NCBI GenBank assembly: GCA_021292105.1 | Contig: CM037871.1 | Location: forward strand, 53,923,261-53,987,260 | Length of the DNA: 64,000 bases | Reading direction: 5' to 3' | Source of the DNA: Anadara kagoshimensis | Lineage: Eukaryota > Mollusca > Bivalvia > Arcoida > Arcidae | Shown: positions 35,358-47,982 of the stretch, piece after piece | Layout of the letters: each line of letters starts with the position of its first letter | Position numbering within the stretch: position 1 is the stretch's first letter | Made by a program: the position numbers and the translations under genes | Notes under the pieces: model-generated | What the model saw: the letters and a program-made list of their open reading frames with translations, nothing else | What the model was told of the DNA's origin: nothing | The model's database searches: none

Positions 35358-36858
35358 TTGTTGTTTGCCATGTGTATCGATGATTGCAAGTTCTAAACTT
35401 TACAAATACATTTCTTTCCTCAAATCTAGAATGGTTTTTTTTTCACACATGAGATTTTCAGTCATTACATCATGCAAATCAATTAACAGTTTATCAAAGA
35501 TGAACAAATTTGTCAAGAATCAACACCGAAACAAATTTAAAACGACATCATTTAAGTTTAAAAAAGACAGAGACACATTTTCCTATGTCACATATTAAGT
35601 CACATTTAAGATAATGATAAGATCAAGATAAGTTTCCAGTCAGAACCTTTTGGAACTTTTCAGTGACACATGCTTAGATAGAACTATGTAAAAATGGTAT
35701 GCAAACCTTTCCCTTTTGTTTCATTACAAGGTCTTTCGTACTATACTGTACATAATGAAGGATTTCCTAAATCAACATTTTTTTGTCTTGAAGTAATCAC
35801 AATTGGAATTAAAAAATACAAATAAAAACAATTATCTTAAAAGCTGAATTTTTTAGAACTTTGTTCTACGTTAATGTATCAAATCCGACTACTTTCTCAA
35901 TTTTTTAAAAAAGCCAGATATCTGCCTTAAAGGCCATTTATATATAAAGGTCTCCTGCTTATACATGTCATTAAAATTAATGTCTACTCCCGTTGTTTTT
36001 TATTTGTGCTATTTGAACCTCCATATAAGGGTAACCTTTCCATTTTTTCTGGTCTTCTTAGGTAGCATTTACAGACAGGTCTGACTGTAAGTACTAAAGA
36101 ATACATACCTGATATATTATTTATCTGTTTCCATAGTAACACTACATTGTCTTTGGTACGGAATCGTTTGAATGATATACAATCACTAGCCGTAGTATAT
36201 CCACACATACCATGATTAAAGTCACAGGAACCTCGTGTAAGTTTGGTATATGACTTTGTGACAAGTACTGGTGAAACACTGACCACTAGAAAAAATAAAT
36301 TATCATAATGTTATATAATAGTTGTCATTTTATACATTTTGAATATTTCATTTAGAAAATTTAAAAAAAAGTTACAATTATATGATAATATCAGCTTTAT
36401 AACACTGGTAAATGACATATGGGAAATATGGAACTAAGGAGGGAGGTGGGCTATGTAGCAACTCCAAATGAAGTCCAAAAAATGAGGTTCCAGTTTAGAC
36501 GTCAAATAGAGTTGTTCAATTTTGAGAATGATTTTAATTTGTAATACCAAAAGGACATTTCGTCTGGAGCCTCAATCTTTGACCTTCATTAAGCGTCGAA
36601 ATTGTCAACGCCAAATGAAGTCTGAACCTCTATGGCGTTGTAACTTCGACGCCTAATGAAGTTCAGATAAAGAATTGTATTCCAAAACGACCGTCTAGTG
36701 CTGTTAAATTAAAACTGGTATAATATGTAATTGCTGGATTATCTATATCAACTTTTGCGTTCTAAATGTTCTTCAACCATATGAAAACCAGAAAATTGCT
36801 ATAGCCTGGTTACACGAAGTCATTTCTTGATGGCTTTATTTTATTATTTCAAACTTAC

Positions 36859-36890
<32 letters not shown>

Positions 36891-36960
36891 GTAATAATAA
36901 CTTACCCAAAATGAGAGGAAATAACAAATAAAAAATAAGAACCATATTCATCGTGTACAT
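31227..36960 (-). CDS. MAM-domain transmembrane mucin (1208 aa)
   Basis: Four exons, 36906-36960, 36109-36285, 34992-35245 and 31227-34367, join with matching phases to 3627 bp. Residues 1-~25 are a signal peptide (MNMVLIFYLLFPLILVV). Residues ~37-187 are one MAM domain: GSCDFNHGMCGY at the start, FQLKFNYWQMSD in the middle, LAIDDIQL at the end. A basic linker with RSRRR (213-217) could be a furin-type site. Residues ~226-1070 are a Thr/Ser/Pro stalk of 13-residue repeats such as TTQSTPVTTPEHP, expected to be densely O-glycosylated. A membrane span (VIVGVLGVVIIFILFAGVFLY, ~1105-1125) and an 83-residue acidic tail follow, the tail with three repeats of the form DEKTTVVDGM. A cell-surface or mucus-layer role is inferred. 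Function in this animal is unknown. Confidence 0.85.
31840..34020 (-). repeat. 39-bp coding tandem repeat of the mucin stalk
   Basis: About 55 units of 39 bp (13 codons) fall into classes ending PEHP, SEHS, RGRS or TGPT. Classes recur in blocks (for example 32900-33650), showing higher-order duplication of 78-195 bp. The opposite strand is open for 550 codons here purely because the repeat lacks stops in that frame. Confidence 0.9.
35297..35357. repeat. (CA)n(GA)n microsatellite in mucin intron 2
   Basis: CA units switch to GA units 52 bp upstream (minus sense) of exon 34992-35245. Confidence 0.9.
36862..36898. repeat. (AAT)n microsatellite beside the mucin exon 1 donor
   Basis: About 12 units, ending three bases from the GTAAG donor (36901-36905, minus strand). 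Confidence 0.85.
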
Positions 36961-38310
36961 AGAGAAATCTGCCTGAAACTAACTAGATAAATAGGTACGT
37001 AGGTGATCATGTGTTGATGACCAACAATTTCACCATGTACCATCTGACCAGTAGGGGTCGAAGTGTCAGAATGACGTCACAAAACAATGCTTTAACCACG
37101 CGGATTATCACGGGTATTAAGAGATGGTGCAGAAGGTTATCACACATTCATTCATAAAATGATCGGTTTATCAAAAATTTAACCCGCCATCCCATAGTGA
37201 AGTAATCCTCTATATATACAGTTATCTTTGTAAATTACTATATACCTGTTGTTATCTACCTGTAATGACTACCTGTTTTTGTGGTTAAACTACCATTTTA
37301 ATCAACGCAGTAACCAAGTATTGTTTCAAAAATGTGCATATGCATGAATATGATAATATAATTACAGTGTATATTCAGTGCTTCAGATTGTTTTTACAGA
37401 TAGTGGGCCACAAGGGCCCACCAGGTCCAATAACAAGGGTCATTTCTTGTTATAGTGGGTCATGTTTTGCCACATAATTAAATGTTATGCCACGACCACG
37501 TGACCGAAAGTGAAAGTCGGCACTTGACATCTTCATATAATGCACCAAAAGCGATCTTGTCATCTGCTAATTTATACTTTGTTAACCTTTACGATATATT
37601 TTAAACTCTTTCAACTCCATGATTCATTTTATGTATCTACTTCTCTGCGCTTTGTGTTGTTTTAAAAAATGTGAATAGAGTCGTCTGCATCTCATAGCCA
37701 TGGTTGCCGCTAGCATATTAAATGAACGACAACGTCCGAGGTCATAAAAAGTTTTATTACGAGTTCTCCCCCTTTGAATATTAATGTTAATAACCGACGC
37801 ATAGAGCAAAGAGAAGGGGCTTGTCGGGAGTCCTGTCTACATGCTGATTATGAGATAAACAAAGATGCTAGAGATTTTCCGATAGAAAACGAAAACAGAA
37901 AGTCAAATCGGAAAACCGCATGGAATCTAATATGTAGTTTTGGGAAGAAATTATTAACGATCAATTTGGCTAAGAAAAACCATGCGCCACGTGGACCCAT
38001 TAGAAGAAAATGTTATGCGCCATTTTTTAAAATAATGCGGGATTGGCGCGGGCGCACCGACAATCTGAAGCACTGGTATATATGTAGAGAGATCGTCCTT
38101 CCTGTAAAGTATCTCCAAAAGAAAAGAGCCTTATATACATTTTTGTATATGTTTTCACTAACACTGCCTTGTGAAGTTGTTGAGCAAAATGTTTCAAGAG
38201 AAACAAAGATTGTATTTACATATTTACAGTCTAATTATCACTCTTTATATGAATGCCTCTTCTACGACTGACGTTATTTTTCGATGAACTTTTAAAGTGT
38301 AAATAGTCCC
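36961..38310. other. intergenic, no recognised gene
   Basis: Upstream of the mucin. A 165-codon plus-strand frame at 37774-38271 is basic and Lys/Asn-rich, matches no family I know, and lacks promoter or splice support. I do not call it. Confidence 0.4.
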
Positions 38311-38324
38311 GTAATGGCGTATGA

Positions 38325-38745
38325 AGCGTAATAATGCGCACAAGAGTTTCAGAGTCATAGAGTAGAGCTGATGTTACATTGCTGTTGAAAATTTGAGTTT
38401 AATTATTTTAGAATTAATCTTAGAGTTCCAAATTTTCTTCCAGATTATAAAAAACTGTTCTGGCTTTGTTGATTCTTGATCTAATGTCCTCATCTGTTCC
38501 TCCATGAATGTGAACTATACTGTCTAAATATGTGAAAAATTTACTTCTTCTATACTGTTGTCGTCTACTTTAATTGGATGATGGTTGCTGCTATTCACTT
38601 TCATTACTTTTGTCTTGTCAATATTTCTTCCCAGAACAATTTTTGCTTATGTCTCTGCGATCCTTGATGTTTTCTCGAGCATTTGTTGTTGTTTGCTGGA
38701 AAGGGTTGCTATATCGTCTGCAAAATATAAGTCGTCTATTGTGTT
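38325..38745 (-). pseudogene. truncated LINE reverse transcriptase fragment
   Basis: On the minus strand, DDLYFADDIATLSSKQQQM contains the catalytic FADD box. It is followed by an IDKTKVMKVN-type block, then GGTDEDIRSRINKART, then after a frameshift IFNSNVTSALLYDSETL. This is the usual order in non-LTR retroelement RTs of invertebrates. Two frameshifts and at least one stop make it dead. Both the N-terminal RT motifs and the 3' end are missing. Confidence 0.8.
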
Positions 38746-39739
38746 TCCATAAATTCAGTGCACGTGGTTTTTATTCTTTAATTCTTTTAATTGAAAATGT
38801 TTCCATTAAACTATCAATAAAATGCATTTAAAATGCACTGACCTAACTAAATTATATTTTTAATTAAAAACATTATTGTTCAGTTCTCCTGTACATAGAG
38901 ACATTTTGCGAAAATTTTGGAAATGTGATCAAGTTTATACACCAATTGGGCCTCATTCAAAGTAACATCAGGGCATTTAGGGTCAGGTAGGTTGTTGCTC
39001 TGGTTTTTTCCAGGTGTGATCATCATGAATATTCCAATTATGGCATAACGTTTATAGTTGTTCCAAGTAAGAAGGTACAGAAGGGATAATTTTGACAAAG
39101 TCGTATTTGCTGTTTTGTTAAAGAGCTAAAATTGCTCTATGTACAGAATTAAGTTTACTTTTTTATGAATGAAAAATATTTTTCCCTATTAGGTCAGTAT
39201 ATTTTGTATTAAGTTTTGACAATTTTTTTGTGAATTTGTTGGAAAATACGACTTTATTCTTGCATTTTCCATGTGCACTGAATTTATGGAAATGCAGTAG
39301 TTGATACCACATGATCCATTGACCGATCGTGCCCTGGCGATATTTGTTTTATTTATAAAAGATGTATTGTAGGAATGTCAACTTCATTGCTTTGTTTTGG
39401 TCATAGATAGAAAACATTCAGAATACAGTTTGTAAATGCAAAACTCTGATTTAGAATATGCTTCATGCAGGGTGACAAGGCCAGATTATCCGTAAACCTA
39501 TTCCACAGTTTACCATGATATATTGAAGGAACTAACTGTGATCAGCCAACTGTAGCATTTGAAGGTCTTATGTATGTTAAGGGTCATCTAGGTAGGAAAA
39601 TTCAAGTCAAAACCATTTGGTTGAAAAGTGTGAAAGAGGGGTATAATTATAAAATTATCCACACAAGTGTGAAGATTTATAACTAAAAATAAAGCAGGAT
39701 TGAATTGATAATTTAAGAATTTTTAAAATATTTGTTGCA
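38746..39739. other. intergenic, no recognised feature
   Basis: AT-rich, no gene or shared repeat identified. Confidence 0.45.
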
Positions 39740-40425
39740 TCTTTTATGACAATTGTGCAAAAATACACGTGTTGGGGAAAATAGTTTTCACCTTGTATAA
39801 CGAATTAATTTAAAAAAATGAAAAGATATTAATATATTCAACGTCATAGAGCAGTACAAAGGTACAAAGGGGCCAGAGTTTGTTAGAGAGATACAAGCGT
39901 TTTTGAAAACTCGACAATTTACGGTTGAGGTTTTCTATGATTTGTTTTCCTTTTAAAATGCGTGTACCAGGCGTGATAGTTCATATTCTAAGGCTACCAA
40001 CGATCCAAGGTAAGATTATAAAAGCTAAGTTTGTATATTTCTTGATTATTGTTGAGGCATATTCGGCTATATATAGTTCAGCATTGTTCAAACCAAACAA
40101 TATTCACCTCAATTCAAGTAGAACAGTATTATGTGGCCGTGCACTTTTAATGACTTGTTGTATTTTGGATTATTAGTTGCCTTAGACTATAAACATCACG
40201 CCTGGTACACGCATTTTTAAAAGGAAAATAAATCGTAGAAAACCTCAACCGTAAATTGTAGAGTTTTCAAAAACCTCGCATTTCTCTAACAAACTCTGGT
40301 CCCTTTGCACTGCTTTATGACGTTGAATATATTAATATCTTTTCATTTTTTAAATTAATTAGTTATACAAGATGAAAACTATTTTCCCCCAACACAAGTA
40401 TCTTTGCACAATTTTCATTAAAATG
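39740..40425. mobile_element. foldback element, ~250-bp arms, ~190-bp centre
   Basis: The left arm (gacaattgtgcaaaaataca ... ccaggcgtgatagtt) is inverted at 40185-40425 with scattered mismatches. Arm landmarks are 'tatattcaacgtcatagagc' and 'cagagtttgttagagagat' with their inverse copies. The centre (39995-40185) has an unsupported open frame. Confidence 0.8.
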
Positions 40426-40467
40426 CAAGAAAGTATTATATGTTTTAATAGCAGAACGATACATCTG

Positions 40468-40553
40468 AGGCCGAATTATCTGCCCTTAACGATGGTATGT
40501 ATTTTTTATACGGTGATAGCAATATAAAATCGTTAAGGCAAATTATTCGGCCT
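40468..40553. mobile_element. palindromic MITE, copy 2 (86 bp)
   Basis: 'aggccgaattatctgccctt' is inverted as 'aaggcaaattattcggcct'. Same family as 22553-22662. Confidence 0.75.
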
Positions 40554-40997
40554 ATGAATATCCGGTCTCACTTTCAATGTATATAAAACACATTTTATCA
40601 ATAATCATGAACAATCTGTGTTTTCTGTGTAGTAAGCGTGATTATACTTAAATTAGGAAAACATGAAATCCATCCATAGGGTACAGGATGCATCTAATCT
40701 TTTGATTATAAATTTTGTTCTGATAAATATAAGGCCTTAACAGCATGTTTACAGAAGGCAAGTTTTTAAACTATTTAACACACCAGCATTATTCAGTATC
40801 CTAGTATGATAAACTTGGACAAGACACACAAACTATTTTATCTGTGTTAATGAACTTAGAACACCTCTCTACTGTTGAATCTTAAACAAAATTAAAATGA
40901 AATACCTCGCATAGGACGACGGGATCACTGTAAATTATCTATAGACAAGACTAAACACCATCAAAGTTACATCTCCGAACTCTCGGTACTACTAAAA

Positions 40998-43900
40998 ATG
41001 GCCGGCGAACAATTTATTGGAAACTGGAAATTAGACAAAACTAAACGAGATGGACACGAAGATTTCATGTTAGCACATGGTAAGATAAACGTTTCAGATT
41101 TATATATATACTAATCTTGAAAGTCAGAAGTCAATATGCAATTACAACATTGAGATACACGTTGCGCTTAATTTCCCCGACGGTGCATTAAACCTACTCT
41201 GAACTATTAATTTTCGTGGTGTACTAATTTTAACTTATTTCGCGGCGAAAATTATATTACGCTTTTTGTGTTATAGTGCATATTTAAAAAAATAAAAGCA
41301 AAAATTTGACTACGCGGATGTGTCTAAATTTCCTATACATTGAAAATAAATACACGCGAAATAAAGGCGTTTATAAATTACATTGTCACCCTTCAAAGAA
41401 ATTCCTTGCATAGCGATTGGTTAACTTGCCGGGGTACATGGAACTATGTTCGGAAATCTGCCGGGGTACATGAACGCACGCGACGTTTAGCGGTAAAAGG
41501 GAAGTAACTCGTACATCGCTGACGTCTAGTTACAGTAAACGAACATGGCGACAATGTACGCAAGTCACACAACATACGAAATGAAAGTTAAAAAGATCCA
41601 ACTGGTTACGCTCTGAAGGGTGACAAAAACGTTATACAGGGCTTTGGCAGGTTACACGGCCCCATGTACCCTGTCAAAGATGAATGTACCCTTCGCCTGC
41701 GGCTCAGGGTACATACATCTTTGACAGGGTACATGGGGCCGTGTAACCTGCCAAAGCTCTGTATAACTTATAGTATATCATGGGAAGAGCAACAAAATAT
41801 AATTCGATTTAGGAGGTATCATTTGTGCCATATTCAGTCTTATCTTACAATAGATCATTTGCCAGCTTAAAATTAGCTTCGCCTCGGTAAAAATTATATT
41901 TCAAAAGGTGAGCATTTTAAAGACTCTTTGCATACCACACTACATTCATAATTTAGGGTTATTGAATATCCCGAGTTGACTCGACAATTTTCGATTCAAC
42001 GAGGGGCAATACTTCCCAATGTCAGTTCAATAATCCTTTAATCACATAGCGACATAAATTTTATTCATTTCCCATATAATTCGATGTAGGAGGTATCATT
42101 AGTCTTATCTCTGAAACATTCAATGTTTTACAATAGATCATTTTCCAGCTTAAAATTAGCTTCGCCTCGGTAAAAATTATATTTTAAAAGGTGAGCATTT
42201 TAAAGACTCTTTGCATACCGCACTACATTTATAATTTAGGGTTATTGAACTTATATTGTGAAATATCCCGAGTTGACTCGACAATTTTCGATTCAACGAG
42301 GGGCAATACTTCCCAATGTCAGTTCAATAATCCTTTAATCACATAGCGACATTTTCATTCATTTCCCACTTTAATAGTGTTTCATCTAAAGAACCTTTTT
42401 TGTCTAACAAAACATTAATATTGCACTAGTTCTAGAGCTAGTACAATATGACAAAACAGGGATGACGTCTTCAGCTAAGTTGCCACAATTGGATGATGTG
42501 TCACGTTACAATGCGTGACATATGAAGACTTGATTCGGAAAACTTCTGACAAATGTCAAAGTTTGCGTGCAAATATCAATGCATATCGCACTCTAACACC
42601 TCGATATTTACCGTTTAACTTCTATGTGAATCATATATTGCTATATAATAATATAGGGTTATTGAACTAATATTTCATAATATCAGTTCAATAAGCCCTT
42701 TATTATATAGCAAAATAAATTTCGTTTACTTCCGTCAAGTATTACATGTAAAATACCATTTTGTTGCACAATAAACAAATGTTACGCTAGTTCTTGTAAA
42801 TGTATATAAGAACTAGTGCAATATGACAAACAACACAGCGATGACATCGACAACAATCGTATGACGTCATCAACGACAGCGTCATGTGACAAAGTGTGCA
42901 ATATGAAAATAAATATTCGGAAAAACTCGGGCTGGAACAAAGTTAGCCTGCAAATATCGGTATATATATGCACGCTAACACCTCGGGATTTAACGTTTAA
43001 TTTCTATGCGAAGCATATATTGCTGTATAATAATAGTATATATTCAACTAGTTTAATGAATTCAATATTACATGAACAATATTGTAAGATCATCTCTATA
43101 TATTGTATAACATTACTGATGTTCTTATAGGATACACAAAAGATCAAGCAGCTAAATTACGTGAAACAGAGATAGTTGTCTCCCTTTGTAAAGATGGCGA
43201 TGGTTGGAAAACAACGATAAAGGCGGGGGATTTCACTGGAACGATTGCTTGGAAAATTGGCAAAGAGTTTGATACTAAAGATATATTTGGCAATCCAGCA
43301 AAAGTTAGTTTTAGTTGTTCGCTCTATTAGAAATCTATAGAAACCTAGATTCTTATAGAGGTTTTAAATATTTTAATTGACAAATCCACCCTGGAGTTTT
43401 AAATTGTACAGTCGAAACGGGTGTGCATGTTTACGAGGATATGATTTCTTAGATTTCTAAAGACGCTAGCCTTCGTTTATTTATATTTGCATTTAATGGC
43501 CGAGTTGTTTGCGATGTTTGACAAACCAAACATTTAATACTGTGACATAATTCACCAAATGCCTAGCACTCGAATAGCGCAGTAGCACAGACTCAGTTAC
43601 AGGATCAATTACAAACACTACTCTAATACGTACTTATAAATAGTCAAACAATACCCAGTAACAACTCTTTGAAAAATTACCGACAAAAGGAATCTAGCAA
43701 CTTGCATTTGATCACAGCCATGACACTTGGCCTTCTCTTAACTCATAATTTATTCATAATGCCTGAGACAATAAAAACACAAATTACAAAAAACAAACTT
43801 ATTACAAGTGTAAATCCGATTTTTGTAGTTTAAAAAAATGCTTTTGGAGGGCCGATAAAATAACACTTATTTTAAATTTACAACGATTGCTCCTGGTAAT

Positions 43901-46080
43901 CACATCAATTTTTTTTTTGTTGGGCCCACAAATTATATTTTTATTCTCTTCTGGTTGACCATATTCAATTGATCCGTTTGAATTAATTACCCAAATATTC
44001 TTAATACTTTGTCAAATGTACGCCACCATAAAACATCTTGAACGACAAGAGAACTGATGCGTCATAAATGACGTTTTTTTGACGTAGTGTTTGTCACGCG
44101 ACTACTATTGTTCTATACTTTAAAGGCTACAATTACCTGGGAAGGCGACTGTATGGTTGAGAAATGTACCTTAAAGACCCCTAAAGGAGAGAGTCAATTG
44201 AAGATCAGGGCACATGCGAAAGGAAACTGCATGGAAAGAGTGAGTATTGAAAGTATTAAAACTAGAAATAGGTTAAGTTAAGAAAACTTTTAAAGCCGCA
44301 TAACTTCTGTAAGTCTGAAAACAACTGGTCTGGGGAGTGAAAAACATGAAACACCACAACACGAAAATTAATCACATTTAATTAAGACAAAGAGACATAA
44401 AACGAGTGACCATATACAATTGTTAAAACTTTAAACCTTATAATCAAGCACGAACATACCGGCCCATGTCCAAACAACAACACCATAAGCAAAGTGAAGT
44501 CTTTAACAACTGGCAAATTAAGTAGACACGTGAACTTCCACCAGGGAAGTGACACCGGGTGCACCGGAAGGGTAAGCATCTAAATTAGATTTTAACAAGA
44601 GGCCCATGGGCCTTATACGCTCACCTGATAACTAATGGCTAGCTGATAGATTTAAAGAAAACATAAATACTAAACCCCAATGAATTTTTTCTTTACATCA
44701 AAATGATCATTGCATCAATACCTACAACATTCTAATATACATGCCTATACAAAACTTTTATAGTTTTCAAGATAATTAACCATTTCAGTATTGTTTTCGC
44801 ATCTGTGACCTTGACCTTTGAACCCATGACCTTTTTCTATACGTCAAAATGATCATTGTATCAATACCTACAACATTCTAATATACATGCCTATACAAAA
44901 AGTTTATAGTTTTCGAGATAATTAACCATTTCGGTATTGATTCGCATCTGTGACCTTGACCTTTGAACCCATGACCTTTTTCTATACATCAAAATGATTG
45001 TTGTATCAATACCTACAACATTCTAATATACATGCCTATACAAAAAGTTTATAGTTTTCGAGATAATTAACCATTTCGGTATTGTCTCGCATCTGTGACC
45101 TTGACCTTTGAACCCATGACCTTTTTCTATACATCAAAATGATCGTTGTATCAATACCTACAACATTCTAATATACATGCCTATACAAAAAGTTTATAGT
45201 TTTCGAGATAATTAAACATTTCCGTATTGTTTCGCATCTGTGACCTTGACCTTTGAACCCATGACCTCTTTCTGTACATCAAAATGATCGTTGTATCAAT
45301 ACCTACAGCATTCTAATATACATGCCTATACAAAAAGTTTATAGTTTTCGAGATAATTAAACATTTCCGTATTGTTTTGCATCTGTGACCTTGACCTTTG
45401 AACCCATGACCTTTTTCTATACATCAAAATGATCGTTGTATCAATACCTACAACATTCTAATATAAATGCCTATACAAAAAGTTTATAGTTTTCGAGATA
45501 AGTAACCATTTTGGTATTGTTTTACATCTGTGACCTTGACCTTTGAACCCATGACCTTTTTCTATACACCAAAATGATTGTTGTATCAATACCTACAACA
45601 TTCTAATATACATGCCTATACAAAAAGTTTATAGTTTTCGAGATAATAATTATAATCAGAGGTAAAAAAAATTAGGTCACGACCTTCACAATTGACCTTG
45701 ACCTCAATTTGAAGATACTAACAAGAAGATGTCAAAACTGAAAACCCCATGTCATTATCTGGCCAAATAGTCAAGTTATAACAATTTGAAGCTATTTTAC
45801 GATTTTTTCAAAATTAAACGCAAAAACGCGTAACCTATTTTTTGTCCGAATTTCACAAAATGAACAAACTATAGGCTAAAGACCCTAGAGAAGCCAAATA
45901 TCACATCAGATTTTTTCTCTAATCAATACTTTCGGAGAAGAAGATTTTTTAAGATTTTTGCACCCCTAGGTCACCTTGACCTAGTTATGGTAGCCATGGC
46001 AACACCACGAACAAATTTGAATTGCACCGACCAAGACATGCATCTGACCAAGTCTCGTTGAAATCTGCCCAGTGGTTCGT

Positions 46081-46152
<72 letters not shown>

Positions 46153-46163
46153 AGACAACGGAC

Positions 46164-46195
<32 letters not shown>

Positions 46196-46789
46196 TGGCT
46201 CAGGTGAGCTAAAAAGTACTCACTTTTTGATACAAAACAATATGACAATGCAGACGTTTATATCGATACCCCTTGTCCTAGAAGTCAACGACAAGGCCAT
46301 TAAACCAGTGCATATAACTAATAAAGTATATTATGAATTATCACTAAACATGTTTTAATTCTGAAGTACTAGACGGCCGTTTATGAATACACTTACTCAT
46401 TAGTAGTGCTCGGACCAAAATTAAGGAAACCTAAATATTTTTGAGATTTTAAAAGGAAAAAAAATAGAGGACCAAACTTTATTTTACCATTTCACATAAG
46501 GCCATATTTTTCGCTTAGTTGTTCGTAAAAATTATGGAAACCGAAATATTTTTAAGATTTCAAATGAGAACCATAGCAGGACCAAACTTTATTTTACCTA
46601 ATTATCATAAGGTTATTATGAACTTAGTTGTTGATACATTTTAAAACGTAAAAAGCAGGTAATTTTGATTAACAGTGTTGATCTTACAATACAATGTATT
46701 ACATACTCGGTTATCGATATGGTTATTTATTTCAGGTCTTGGAAGATTCTGATGGTAACAAGATTAAAGACGTTTATCATCGAATTTGA
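40998..46789 (+). CDS. fatty acid-binding protein (140 aa)
   Basis: Exons 40998-41079, 43131-43303, 44126-44239 and 46736-46789 join in phases 1, 0, 0. The four-exon plan, a second exon of exactly 173 bp and a 54-bp last exon match the classic intracellular lipid-binding protein gene. The protein opens MAGEQFIGNWKLDKTKRDG (family: F.G.WKL). It continues with KTTIKAGDFTGTIAWKIGKEFD and ATITWEGDCMVEKC, and ends KIKDVYHRI. It should fold as a ten-strand barrel carrying long-chain fatty acids in the cytosol. The usual R-x-Y before the C-terminus reads D-V-Y here, so the carboxylate-binding Arg at that place is absent. Length is slightly over the usual 132-135. No signal peptide. Confidence 0.9.
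41631..41767. mobile_element. 137-bp near-perfect palindrome in FABP intron 1
   Basis: 'gttatacagggctttggcag' pairs with 'ctgccaaagctctgtataac', and the arms contain 'catgtaccctgtcaaagatg' and its inverse. Arms are ~62 bp with ~10 bp loop; likely a MITE. Confidence 0.8.
41805..42363. repeat. ~280-bp direct tandem duplication
   Basis: Two copies share 'aattagcttcgcctcggtaa', 'gagttgactcgacaattttc' and 'aataatcctttaatcacata', at ~41800-42070 and ~42080-42363. The second copy has an extra 'ttatattgtgaaa'. Confidence 0.8.
42407..43050. repeat. ~370-bp diverged tandem duplication
   Basis: Copies at 42410-42660 and 42785-43045 share 'ctagttct', 'tgcaatatgacaaa', 'ctaacacctcg' and 'catatattgctntataataat'. 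The second ends ~85 bp before FABP exon 2. Confidence 0.6.
44440..44580 (-). repeat. dispersed 'cttccctggtggaagttc' repeat, inverted copy
   Basis: Contains 'gtgaacttccaccaggg' and 'aacttt' landmarks of the family described at 13895. In FABP intron 3. Confidence 0.6.
44597..46216 (-). mobile_element. non-autonomous element with ~146-bp internal array, copy 3
   Basis: Inverted relative to 6709-8553. It starts 'aacaagaggcccatgggcc' then 'ttatacgctcacctgataac', and ends 'ctcaggtgagctaaaaa'. About six array units are spaced ~145 bp by gtgaccttgacctttgaac. Near its end a (GAC)n run (46108-46152) replaces the corresponding unique part. In FABP intron 3. Confidence 0.85.
46361..46435 (+). repeat. 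short dispersed hairpin repeat (AGTACTAGACGGCCGTTT)
   Basis: Contains 'actagacggccgtttatgaa' and 'tagtagtgctcggaccaaaa', as at 62340, 62648 and 63390. Confidence 0.6.
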
Positions 46790-46989
46790 ATAGATTATAA
46801 AGCTAATTAGTAAATATTATGTTAACCCTTCTATCATTCACGATCAAGGTGTTTTTGTTTGCATAAAGTTTTTATCAAGATGTTAAAAAGTTAAACTATA
46901 TTAGAAGGATACAAGTAGTTTTGTTATGGCATTTTTTTGCAAACACAGTTAATACTAATGCAACATCGATACTGATTTGAAAATATAGA

Positions 46990-46995
46990 AATAAA
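46990..46995 (+). other. polyadenylation signal AATAAA (FABP)
   Basis: 201 bp after the FABP stop codon, the first AATAAA in the 3' flank. Confidence 0.5.
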
Positions 46996-47855
46996 GATCT
47001 TTTTCAAATATAATATGTTTTCTGTACATTTGTTTTCGATTTTAGTTATCTGTACTAGTTTACTAGTTTAGCGTATTTTTGTTATAAATGTTGGATATTT
47101 TCATTTATCGTCGCCTGTATCACTTCATTTTAGTTAATTATTGGGTCAATCTTGGCCTTTGCTTACGTTTTTAACAATGTTGACAAATATTGACTCAACA
47201 TTAAGCTTACATTCATGGATAACATTAACTTACTTCTATTTGGCCCATCTTCCGTTTTTCCAACAGTTTTGACCAGTCTGACAGTCAATATTACACTTGC
47301 CTGGGGGCTTTATATGCATTTTTGGTCTGCTTGAGTTTTTACAACAATAGCTCAAAGACAAAAACAAACATACCGATCCTTGTTCAAATCACAATCCCAA
47401 AGCAAAGTAAAAACTGTGAAACTGGCAAATGAAGTTTGAACTAGGGAAGTGAGACCAGGTGTTCCGGAAGAGTAAGCACCTCTTGTTTATCCAGCAGCTT
47501 AATGTGAAATCGAAATTAAAAGTGAAAGGAACATTGAACTATGGGACGCCAAATATATCCCGGATATTTTGGATACAGACACATCATGCTTAACAACAGG
47601 GTTGTGATGACGGTCATGACACATTTTGAGAGCCTTGATAAGCCTAGACTAGCAGTATTGATGTCTGCGTCAACAATTTACTTGTGAGCAGCTTGCTTCG
47701 TTGTATAACATAATATGTAATATATAAGAAGTAATATTTCAAACTAAATAACATGTACTTAATCAAAGTCACAAAAAACAAAAATCAAACAAAATAAGAA
47801 ATACAATATAAAATATTCAGATTTTTTACATCATCAAAACTTCAAGGAACATCAC
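46996..47855. other. intergenic between FABP and P450 3' ends
   Basis: The two genes converge here. 47365-47600 is a dispersed repeat; the rest is AT-rich with nothing recognised. Confidence 0.5.
47365..47600 (-). repeat. dispersed 'cttccctggtggaagttc' repeat, long inverted copy
   Basis: Has 'cacaatcccaaagcaaagta', 'gaactagggaagtgagacca' and the extension 'gtgaaatcgaaattaaaagt', then 'ggatacagacacatcatg'. The extension recurs at 50985-51075, so the full unit is at least 235 bp. Confidence 0.65.
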
Positions 47856-47861
47856 TTTATT
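47856..47861 (-). other. polyadenylation signal AATAAA (P450)
   Basis: On the minus strand, 122 bp past the P450 stop codon. Confidence 0.5.
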
Positions 47862-47982
47862 AATTTTTCCCCTTCATTTAACTAGATTTTTTAAGAAACG
47901 TTATGTCATGTTATGCTAGTTACATATCAGTCACTGTTATATAGTGGTTATACAAATGACAACAGCAGACTGTTGAGGTATA

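Noticed and set aside
37774-38271. 165-codon plus-strand frame
   Set aside because: Basic, low-complexity-like composition with no recognisable motif. It ends beside a LINE relic and is probably chance or decayed repeat.
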